Shown here: positions 57,026-64,000 of the stretch, piece after piece
Numbering within the stretch: position 1 is the stretch's first letter
Layout: every line of letters begins with the position of its first letter
Source: CAWDMN01 sp963803155
Lineage (GTDB): Bacteria; Acidobacteriota; Terriglobia; Versatilivoradales; Versatilivoraceae
DNA length: 64,000 nucleotides
Assembly: GCA_963803155.1 (NCBI GenBank)
Contig: CAWDMN010000065.1
Location: 1-64,000, forward strand
Direction: 5' to 3'
Position numbers and translations under genes: made by a program
The notes under the pieces: model-generated
Database searches by the model: none
What the model saw: the letters and a program-made list of their open reading frames with translations, nothing else
What the model was told of the DNA's origin: nothing

Positions 57026-57949
57026 TTAAATGCCAAATTGCTTTGTATTAACCCAATCCATCATCAATAGGGACCAGAAGTCCATGGCCAGTTTGTTGAG
57101 GACATAATCGTACGGCAGCCAGCCGTATCCGTTGTCACCCCAACTTGTTCCCCATGAATTGCGGATCAGCAGAGCTCCCGTCGTTTCCTTATTACAAAGC
57201 GTGTTCTTTATTTTTTTCCCGTCATCGTAACCTACCGCGTCAATGGCATGACCCCATTGGGCACTCTCCCCCGGGCAAGGATAGGGAATGCCGCCTTTAA
57301 CATTGGTGTAATTAAACGAAGGGAATCCCCAGAAGCCGAACATGGAAGGAATACCAGCGGCAAGATACAGTTTGACCGTTGCAAGTACGGTCGCGGGCGG
57401 AACATTTGCACCCTGGGGATCATGACAGAAGTATTTGAGCGCCTCGTAGTTGTCCGCCACCGCATAGATAAAGGCGGGCGGTTCCCGATCAAATCCATCC
57501 GGCTCAGCCCCAGGTTTATCGGTATACGGCCAGAGTTTTTCGTCGGGTACGCCGCACAGGACAAGTGCGCCCATGACGTTTCTTAGCCATGCCCCTGTAT
57601 CGCCCGTCACGTGCATCAAATTGCGGGTGGTTTTGTAGACAAAGAGACGGGAGCCGTCTATATGGCTTCCGAATGCCCTCCGCTCAAAATATTCCACTAT
57701 CCCCACGCCGGCATTGGCCGAGCATGAGCCAAGATTTAGCTGGTTTTCTATCGGGGAACACCATTGCCGCAGATCAACTGCCGCTGGTATGCTTGGGGCC
57801 CTGACGGCTAACCCAAGACTCTGGGCCATAGCCTTAATATCCTTATGTTCCACGGAATAGTCCCGCAGGTCAGGCATTGGCGGCAGCCAGCCTGTTCCAA
57901 CTGTTTCCTTTGTTTCGAGAAGCGCGACTTTGTTGTATAGAGTATACAT
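57026..57949 (-). CDS. Papain-like cysteine peptidase (C1A fold)
   Basis: AGAGGAG lies 10 bases upstream of the ATG at 57949; a further upstream ATG (57982) has no such site. The 307-residue protein has the catalytic triad of C1 peptidases: C76 in IENQLNLGSCSANA, H234 in QWGHAIDAVGYDD and N264 in LLIRNSWGTSWGDNGYGWLP. Q70 serves as the oxyanion-hole Gln. The N-terminal segment WLPPMPDLRDYSVEHKDIKA is a usual prelude in bacterial homologues. There is no signal peptide, so export, if any, would need another route. It lies between a permuted-papain gene and a holin gene on the same strand. Confidence 0.9.
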   Translation of the reverse strand: MYTLYNKVALLETKETVGTGWLPPMPDLRDYSVEHKDIKAMAQSLGLAVRAPSIPAAVDLRQWCSPIENQLNLGSCSANAGVGIVEYFERRAFGSHIDGSRLFVYKTTRNLMHVTGDTGAWLRNVMGALVLCGVPDEKLWPYTDKPGAEPDGFDREPPAFIYAVADNYEALKYFCHDPQGANVPPATVLATVKLYLAAGIPSMFGFWGFPSFNYTNVKGGIPYPCPGESAQWGHAIDAVGYDDGKKIKNTLCNKETTGALLIRNSWGTSWGDNGYGWLPYDYVLNKLAMDFWSLLMMDWVNTKQFGI

Positions 57950-58151
57950 TTTTCTTTTCTCCTCTTCTGTTTTGGCTGGCATCGTTTTGTTGAAGAAGAA
58001 CCTCTCCGCCAGCCTTAAACTAAAGGCCCTTCTTTTTCGGAAGAACACTTTTTGGGAATAACACCTCCTTTCGATCAGCCAATCGATAGTCGCCCAAACG
58101 ATTAAGTTCAGCAGCAGCCCAAGGCAGTCCGCTGGCACGAAGGGTTGGGCG

Positions 58152-58781
58152 TCACTTTTGCTGGAGTACCGCAACAAGATCGAAGTTTGGATCGGCCGCA
58201 AAGTCTGATGGCGCCACGAATCCGAGTTGATTCCATTGAACGACTAGCCCAACCTGCTCATAGCACCGAGCGACGTACTCAGAGCAGATGAACTCTCGGT
58301 CGGGTTCGATCTTCTTCAGTTGTTTCTTTGTGAATGGAACCTTGGACGCGAGGATTCGGGCTGCAATTTTTGCAATCTCATCCTTGTCGTAGGGATACCC
58401 GAATTGATCGACAGCATATTGAGCAAGCTGCGTGAGCTTCTGAGGACCGACCTTAGATTCAAACTGTTTGTTCCGAATGACCGCCAGGCCGCCAGGATAC
58501 CCCTTGCCATCGTTGCCGTAGTCTTTCAGGTACTTGGATAGACGAACCGTGCGCACGCCAATCGGTTCCACGCTTTCCAACAACATGACACGGTCAATCG
58601 AATCCAAACGAAGGACGAAGGCGACATGACTCCAAACGCTATCGGTGGCCTGTTGGATCATGGAAGAGAAGATCCCGCTTCCCGAGCAAATCAGAACATC
58701 TCCGTTCTGGAGGTTCTTTCGGACATCCTTGTAGTAGTCTACGACCGGATCCTTGGGGAATTTGTCAATTGCGATTGCCAT
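58152..58781 (-). CDS. Permuted papain-like (YiiX/NlpC-P60 superfamily) protein
   Basis: AAGGAGG lies 6 bases upstream of the ATG at 58781. The 209-residue product has the circularly permuted NlpC/P60 arrangement, with the catalytic His first and Cys later: H52 in DSVWSHVAFVLRLD, E69 in VMLLESVEPIGVRTV, and C166 in REFICSEYVARCYEQVG. The early segment GDVLICSGSGIFSSMIQQAT is the typical opening of the fold. Members hydrolyse amide or ester bonds in wall peptides or lipids. No signal peptide is seen. It is 203 bases upstream of the papain-like gene on the same strand. Confidence 0.87.
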   Translation of the reverse strand: MAIAIDKFPKDPVVDYYKDVRKNLQNGDVLICSGSGIFSSMIQQATDSVWSHVAFVLRLDSIDRVMLLESVEPIGVRTVRLSKYLKDYGNDGKGYPGGLAVIRNKQFESKVGPQKLTQLAQYAVDQFGYPYDKDEIAKIAARILASKVPFTKKQLKKIEPDREFICSEYVARCYEQVGLVVQWNQLGFVAPSDFAADPNFDLVAVLQQK

Positions 58782-59033
58782 GATTACCTCCTTGAGTGAA
58801 CGAAGTTTCAGTTGGTGGAATATACTTACGGTAACGCCCAACTTGGTGAGCCGATTTCCTGTCATCCAGGGAATTCCCGGGATGACACGCAATTTGGCGC
58901 GTTTTCCCCAACACAGAAATTTGTTTCCGCACGAAGCAAGGTTGTGTTTGCCTCAGCGATTAAAACCGTTTTTTTGGATTAGTTGACCTACGATACCTTC
59001 AAAGTTTTTGAAAGTCAATCGATTTGATGAATG

Positions 59034-59279
59034 GTAAGTCAAAGTGGACAGTATAGAGAGCATGCCAAGGGATGGAATGCTCGGGAGGGCGAGCCTTCCG
59101 GTTGACCGGACTCCGCCTGGCGAGCCATTCGTGTGGCGTGTGCCATCTCTACTAAGACCGGTTCGGCAGGCGGAGTCCGCCTTGGCGGGAGCCTCACCCT
59201 CCCGGCTATTGCTCAGTTCAGCCGGTCAATGTGACTAGGTTCAGCGTGTTGTTTGAATTACACACAAATCGATGAATGG
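59034..59279. repeat. Dispersed intergenic repeat of about 220-245 bp, copy 2
   Basis: It shares GTAAxTCAAA, TGCCAAGGGATGGAATGCT, GGGAGGGCGAGCC, CGCCTGGCGAG, GGTTCGGC, CTCACCCTCCC and TTCAGCCGxTCAA with 7541-7758 in the same order and orientation. It has an extra GCGGAGTCCGCC stem. Both copies end near GATGxATGG. Confidence 0.75.
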
Positions 59280-59327
59280 GGGGACGATTAAAAGTGGGAG
59301 GAAAAGAAAAGAGGCCGGTGGTGAAAA

Positions 59328-59520
59328 GGGAGCGCAATTAAAAGGGAGTGAAGAGTCAAGCTGGGGGTGGCAAAGTGGGAGGCGGACTGCCGTCCGATGA
59401 AATTTGTGTCAACGCGTGGAGGCCGGTGGTCATGCCCTGCTCACATTCCGGAGATTTTTTTCTATCCCCAAGAGTCAGAGACTTATTCAATGTTTTCGCA
59501 CCTTTAATTGCATCTACTCT
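59328..59520. repeat. MITE-like element with terminal inverted repeats, copy C
   Basis: The left end is GAGCGCAATTAAAAGGGAGT and the right end, reversed, is AGATGCAATTAAAGGTG, 193 bases overall. The interior (GTGGGAGGCGGACTGC, then GGCCGGTGGTCATGCC and ACATTCCGGAGAT) aligns with copy A at 13246-13439. Confidence 0.75.
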
Positions 59521-59886
59521 ATTCTTTTTGACTCTTATTGCGTTGCGAAATTCCCCTTGCTTTTTATTTTGATTCTCGGCAAATCTCGATGAACCGGCGA
59601 TGAGATGTCGCTAACTTCCCTTTGGGACTGCAAAGGCCGGGGGCTTTGAGCCAAATCCTCGGGTGGTCCCTCATCAATATATGGCCAACCCGGAAGAGTC
59701 AGAATCAATATGCCCCGGAACAGACGAGGCAGGAAATTAGCCGAAAAGAAAAGGCAGTGAATTGTGTTGGAAATCAGTTGAGTCGCCATTCGAATGGTGG
59801 TTCCCATAGTTTTAAATGGCCATTCCTTGCTATAAAATTAAAAATCTCATTCTCATTGGTTGGGAGTCGAATTCATCATTTCTTGG

Positions 59887-60083
59887 GGAGTGCAATTAAT
59901 ATTGAGAGAAAGAGGATTAGTCCTTAACACTAGGGAAGAGGAATCATCTCCCTAGTGTGTGATGTGCGCATATGACTCCGCCACCCGTGCGCCGGTGCCG
60001 AGGTCGTCGGGCCGCAGACCGCGTCCCGCTTTTTGCCATCCATGGCTTGACTCTTCACTCGCTCTTAATTGCGCCTATTCCGT
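59887..60083. repeat. Possible fourth terminal-inverted-repeat element, copy D
   Basis: The left end GGAGTGCAATTAATATTGAG and the right end, reversed GGAATAGGCGCAATTAAGAG, are 197 bases apart, the spacing of copies A-C. The interior is more diverged and contains a hairpin CACTAGGGA...TCCCTAGTG (about 59929-59957). A minus-strand frame (60065-60255) ends inside the right arm. Confidence 0.5.
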
Positions 60084-60324
60084 CCCTGACTTTCCTCCCA
60101 CGAAGATTTCATGGCACGGTCCCTCTCGTCCGCGTCGAGGCTTTCGATATCGGGACGGCACTGCTCTTCCCAATAGAATCGGTTCTTTCCGCCAATGTGA
60201 ATAACCTGGCAGATATCGTCGGATATGCTGCCAGGCGGAATAACAATAAAAAGTCCTCAAGCCTGTTGAGCGAGCAGAGACGATCCCTTTATCCAGGGCG
60301 TCCACTGCCCGCTCTTGACCTGCT

Positions 60325-63300
60325 TCAATTCATTCCGTCAAAAAATCCTCCGGTGTGGATATTGCTGTACACTCGCGATATGGCTAGCAACTGTTTTCCA
60401 TCAAGTGAGGAAATTTCCAGTGGGCCGAAAGTGTTTTTCACGCCCAACTGGCCAAGAATGTCGGAGTAGCTGAGAAAACCACCCGCGGGGATGATGGCCG
60501 TGCTGGTGGCTGCCAAATGGCCGGAGGTGTCGCGGAGTTTGATTTCCACGCTGGTTGACGATGAACTGTCCAGGTTGACCACCACCAAGGTGGATTTGAA
60601 AGCCCCCTTATTAGTTGCCGAGGGAATCAGCAGTTGAGTGGCACCCACGGTTTTCCCGGTGAATAAGCTGGGATCCTGAGTCCGGTTATCGATTTGAGAA
60701 GTCCAGGCCACTATCGGCTGTGAAGAATCCAGGCGCAAATAACCTTCAAGGTCACTGGCCATCTGGCTTCCCATGATTTGGCGGTTAATGCCATTTTCCT
60801 GCGCCATTCCTCCGACTGGCACGGAAACTTGGGTTGTGCCCAGCAGGACGCCATCATGGCCGATGAGGCTCAGAACCACATTGGCCGGGGCGCTTCCCAC
60901 GTTGACAATACCCACGTTGGTCCTAAAATCCCGAGTGTCAAGAGTAGACGCTAAGTACACTCGCGTGGCGGCCGTATCAAGGCTGACTCCTTCCAAGTAT
61001 CCGCTCGTGTGGGAATCATCGCTGTAAATCCTCGATGTGGCGAGGATTTGCATGCCGCCATTCGCCGTGATGTAAATAGGACCAAAGGCATTGGCAACTC
61101 CCAAGGTGGAGTAAAAATCCTCCAGATAGGCATAACCCGCCGGTGGGAGAGTAATTGTCAATGGGCTGCCCTGCATAACTCCGCCGGTGTTATGTGCTTC
61201 CAGTGTGATCTGCCCGCCGGCGGCACTTGCGTTGACAATCATCAGGCTCGTTTTGAAATTGTTGTTGGAAACGGAAGAGGGGATCAGCACTCGGCTGGAA
61301 CCTGAAGAACGCCCCACCTCCATGCTTGGGTCATTGGTGACATTGTCAATTTGCGATGCCCACGCCCTGATGTTGGAAGCGGATTTTACCAACAGATATC
61401 CCTCACGCCCGGTCACATCCGACGCTTTTTGCAGCAACCGCACCACGTTGTCGAACTGCTTCATCCCCTGAGCTGGAACCAGCGACTGCATTTGAGCTAT
61501 GACCTGTCCTTGGTTATCCACCAGTGAGATGGTCACATTGGCATCGCTCGAATCGAGATTATTGATTCCGAGATTGGTGCGAAATTGCTTGGAATCCACT
61601 AGGTAGGGAATGTGCAACTCATGGATGTCCGAATCTGAGCTGGGAGGAGGAAGCGTCTCAGTCTCGACGTAGGTGAATCCCCCGGGCAGGGTTATTTTCT
61701 GGCCATTCGGGAAAACTGCACTGACGTCCACCGGGCCTGCCGCATGAGCGGGTGTGACCCCCCGCAGCGTCGTGTCGCTTACGACTCTGACATGGGCCAG
61801 TTGGTTTTCGCCGAAGTAGACTTTGAGATCCGAGTGGTCAGAACCCTCCTCATCGCTGGATCGTCCCACGGATGGACTCGTCGTCAATGAAGACCCGTGC
61901 TCCTGATCATCCCCGGATTTTCCTCCGGAAAGGAATCCGTTTCCAATCAGTGTAACCACCGTTTGTCCCAAAAACGTGCCGCTGTTGGGCATAACAGAGG
62001 TAAGGGCCGGCTGATTGGAAGCTTCCGCGGCAATAGTGAAAGGAACGCTGTTGGAGGTTTCGCTTCCTTGTTGGACCGTAACCGAAATCGTGCCCGCGGT
62101 AGTCAAGTCCCGCTCCGGTATAATCGCCAATAGCTTGGTGGGATCGACGAGAAGGGTGACCTTTGCCGTTCCATTCCATAAGACCTGAGCGCCATCGACA
62201 AAGTTGGTTCCATTTACCTGTAACAGGAAGCTGTCTGAATTTACCTTGAGCGAGGAGGGGGAAATGCTGACAATGGCGAAGCCGGCATTGGATGTGCCTG
62301 CTTCCGTCACCGTGAACGTCTGCCCCGCTACGGTTAGCGTGCCCGTTCGTGACGCGCTATCGGCATTGGCCTCGACGGTATAGCTCACGGAGCCATTGCC
62401 GGATCCGTTGCTCCCCGCCGTGACAGTAATCCAGGAAACATTACTGGCGGCAGTCCAACTGCATCCCGTTCCACTCGTAATGTTAATGCTGCCGTTGCCA
62501 CCGCTGTTGGAGAAACTCATTGCTGTGGCCGATAGAGTAAAGGTGCATGTGCCGCCTGCTGCCTGCTGTGTAACGGTATAGGTTTGGCCGGCAATCGTGA
62601 TTGTTCCGGTTCGTGAGGAAGTGCCGGTGTTGGCCGCGACGGAATAATTTACAGTGCCATTGCCAGAACCGCTGCTGCCGGAAACAACAGTAATCCAAGT
62701 AACATTGCTGGCGGCGGTCCATGTGCAACCACTTCCGCTCGAAACGTTCACGCTGCCCGTGCCCGCGGCACTTGTGAAGTTCATGGAAGAGGCTGACAAA
62801 GTATAGGTACACGTAGCCGCTGCCGCATCCTGGGTAACCGTGTAGGTTTGACCGGCGATCGTCAGGGTGCCAGTTCGCGGCGAAGTGACGCTGTTGGCGG
62901 CGACGGAATAGCCCACAGTGCCATTGCCAGAACCGCTGCTGCCGGAAGTGACGGTAATCCAGGAGACATTACTGGCGGCGGTCCAGGCGCAACTGCTTCC
63001 GCTCGAAACGTTCACGCTACCCGTGCCCGCGGCACTGGTGAGGTTCATGGAAGAGGCTGACAAAGTATAGGTACACGTAGCCGCTGCCGCATCCTGGGTA
63101 ACCGTGTAGGTTTGACCGGCGATCGTCAGGGTGCCAGTTCGCGGTGAAGTGACGCTGTTGGCGGCGACGGAATAGCCCACAGTGCCATTGCCAGAACCGC
63201 TGCTGCCGGAAGTGACGGTAATCCAGGAGACATTACTGGCTGCGGTCCAGGCGCAGCCGCTTCCGCTCGAAACGTTCACGCTACCCGTGCTTGCGGCACT

Positions 63301-63837
63301 GGTGAAGTTCTGAGCCGCGGCGGAAAGGGCATAGGAGCAAGTTACTCCGGGTTGGCTGCTTGCCGCCGGCAAATCGAACGGGGAATCTCCAGTGGTGTCC
63401 CCATTATTGTTGGCGCTCAATCCGCCTCCGGCGAAGCTGACCGTGGCGCCCGCGGTGGCGGGAGCCGTCCAGTTAAAGGTCCAGGAACTCTGGGCAGTCC
63501 CCGCAACGGTATGAGTGATTACAGTCGCGGAAGGTATCTGCGAGCCGGTTCCCGCCGTGAAAAACCCATCGCTGGCCGTGAGCCGGAATCCCCAACGCAA
63601 AGCAGGCCCTCCGGAAATAGCCACCGTCATCGGATAGCTTGTGCCGGGAACATAGGTGGTTGGCACGCCGGTAATGGTCCCGGCGCCTCCAGTGGCTCCG
63701 CCGTGACATCCCGCACAATTGGACGTATTTAGCTGCGCTCCGTTCGATCTCGATTGGGCGGTTTGAAGAGAGAGTTCCAGCACTCCCCCGATCGCCGCCA
63801 GAAAGGCAATAAAGAAAACCCAAAATGGTTTACGCAT
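60325..63837 (-). CDS. Secreted multidomain protein: CxxCH/choice-of-anchor-V-like, four BACON repeats, two IPT/TIG and four C-terminal modules
   Basis: GGAGGA lies 8 bases upstream of the ATG at 63837. The 1170-residue product has a signal/membrane segment (FWVFFIAFLAAIGGVLELSL) and then a haem-type CAGCH at residues 41-45. A domain like choice-of-anchor V follows (TTYVPGTSYPMTVAISGGPA, WTFNWTAPATAG), up to about 165. Four BACON domains of about 88 residues come next (about 168-517), each with CSWTAASNVSWITV-like strands. Two IPT/TIG immunoglobulin-like domains cover about 525-735. Four modules of about 110 residues end the protein, each opening like FRTNLGINNLDSS or FKTSLMIVNASA. It is probably a cell-surface adhesin or carbohydrate-binding protein. 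A single CxxCH could bind haem c. Confidence 0.88.
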   Translation of the reverse strand: MRKPFWVFFIAFLAAIGGVLELSLQTAQSRSNGAQLNTSNCAGCHGGATGGAGTITGVPTTYVPGTSYPMTVAISGGPALRWGFRLTASDGFFTAGTGSQIPSATVITHTVAGTAQSSWTFNWTAPATAGATVSFAGGGLSANNNGDTTGDSPFDLPAASSQPGVTCSYALSAAAQNFTSAASTGSVNVSSGSGCAWTAASNVSWITVTSGSSGSGNGTVGYSVAANSVTSPRTGTLTIAGQTYTVTQDAAAATCTYTLSASSMNLTSAAGTGSVNVSSGSSCAWTAASNVSWITVTSGSSGSGNGTVGYSVAANSVTSPRTGTLTIAGQTYTVTQDAAAATCTYTLSASSMNFTSAAGTGSVNVSSGSGCTWTAASNVTWITVVSGSSGSGNGTVNYSVAANTGTSSRTGTITIAGQTYTVTQQAAGGTCTFTLSATAMSFSNSGGNGSINITSGTGCSWTAASNVSWITVTAGSNGSGNGSVSYTVEANADSASRTGTLTVAGQTFTVTEAGTSNAGFAIVSISPSSLKVNSDSFLLQVNGTNFVDGAQVLWNGTAKVTLLVDPTKLLAIIPERDLTTAGTISVTVQQGSETSNSVPFTIAAEASNQPALTSVMPNSGTFLGQTVVTLIGNGFLSGGKSGDDQEHGSSLTTSPSVGRSSDEEGSDHSDLKVYFGENQLAHVRVVSDTTLRGVTPAHAAGPVDVSAVFPNGQKITLPGGFTYVETETLPPPSSDSDIHELHIPYLVDSKQFRTNLGINNLDSSDANVTISLVDNQGQVIAQMQSLVPAQGMKQFDNVVRLLQKASDVTGREGYLLVKSASNIRAWASQIDNVTNDPSMEVGRSSGSSRVLIPSSVSNNNFKTSLMIVNASAAGGQITLEAHNTGGVMQGSPLTITLPPAGYAYLEDFYSTLGVANAFGPIYITANGGMQILATSRIYSDDSHTSGYLEGVSLDTAATRVYLASTLDTRDFRTNVGIVNVGSAPANVVLSLIGHDGVLLGTTQVSVPVGGMAQENGINRQIMGSQMASDLEGYLRLDSSQPIVAWTSQIDNRTQDPSLFTGKTVGATQLLIPSATNKGAFKSTLVVVNLDSSSSTSVEIKLRDTSGHLAATSTAIIPAGGFLSYSDILGQLGVKNTFGPLEISSLDGKQLLAISRVYSNIHTGGFFDGMN
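62540..63330. repeat. DNA-level tandem repeat coding for BACON domains
   Basis: Units of 264 bases (88 codons) recur head to tail. The block TGGGTAACCGTGTAGGTTTG starts 264 bases apart in the two middle units, which are almost identical at DNA level. The outer units are more diverged. This points to recent unit duplication within the gene. Confidence 0.85.
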
Positions 63838-64000
63838 TCAATAATCCTCCAAACTATTTTTCTCATGCCGTGCTCTCTAAACGCAAACCAGGGGCCAAAC
63901 GATAGGCTGTTTGAAGAGGTGCTAAATTATTGATCGCACAAATGCGCAGGGATGGATGGGTATGACCGGGGTGTGAAAAAAATACATATACGAGGTGCGA

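Noticed and set aside
59622..59927. A 101-residue plus-strand frame in the repeat-packed spacer
   Set aside because: It has no ribosome site or recognisable motif, and it ends in the left arm of element copy D.
62540..63330. Regular repeats considered as CRISPR or satellite DNA
   Set aside because: They are in frame within one large gene and translate into BACON domains of 88 residues.

Overview
The window reads as a chromosomal segment of an Acidobacteriota-like bacterium. This is inferred from family content, not from a marker gene. The clues are an ECF sigma factor of the acidobacterial type translationally coupled to a TPR-bearing Ser/Thr kinase, large secreted FG-GAP proteins, a fragment of an ADOP/MacB-like permease, a GAF-like protein with a conserved C-terminal helical domain, and a BACON/IPT surface protein. 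Base composition looks moderate and most intact genes have clear Shine-Dalgarno sites.

Layout. 1-7 kb: a frameshifted pilin-like gene, then on the minus strand glgC, a lytic transglycosylase and a coiled-coil/GAF-like protein. 7-10.2 kb: dispersed repeats, a tmRNA gene (ssrA) with a near-consensus promoter, a tandem hairpin array and a complete IS3-family element. 10.2-29.3 kb: two paralogous secreted FG-GAP proteins (minus and plus strand), a DinB protein, an NtrC-type regulator/histidine kinase/lipoprotein operon, a heparinase II/III-like lyase, the kinase/ECF pair and a secreted beta-propeller. 29.4-48.9 kb is an accessory, rearranged zone: a permease fragment and a helicase fragment meet at a TnpA_REP (RAYT) element with its own inverted ends, two almost identical 1966-bp group II introns (one with a frameshifted maturase) lie 12.7 kb apart, and a roughly 300-bp dispersed repeat occurs four times. 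Polysaccharide-degrading enzymes (PL8 lyase, GH39-like hydrolase), a methyltransferase, an orphan MNT nucleotidyltransferase, a nucleoside phosphorylase remnant and an aldolase lie between. 48.9-56 kb: two MacB/FtsX permeases without an ATPase, cupin and GYD proteins, and a PQQ dehydrogenase fused to cytochrome c. 56.3-58.8 kb, minus strand: a small r1t-type holin downstream of two cysteine-peptidase-fold proteins. 59-60.3 kb: a repeat-packed gene-free stretch. 60.3-63.8 kb: a 1170-residue secreted multidomain protein.

How the genes work together. Coherent units are the regulator-kinase-lipoprotein operon (14.7-18.5 kb), the ECF-kinase pair (21.1-24.4 kb), the permease pair (48.9-51.5 kb) and possibly the two-peptidase/holin cassette (56.3-58.8 kb). 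The secreted lyases, hydrolase, PQQ enzyme and large beta-rich proteins suggest a heterotroph that handles polysaccharides outside the cytoplasm.

The strongest unexplained signals are four families of non-coding dispersed repeats, including a roughly 195-bp element with terminal inverted repeats, the RAYT junction between two broken genes, and the holin/peptidase cassette far from any visible phage genes.
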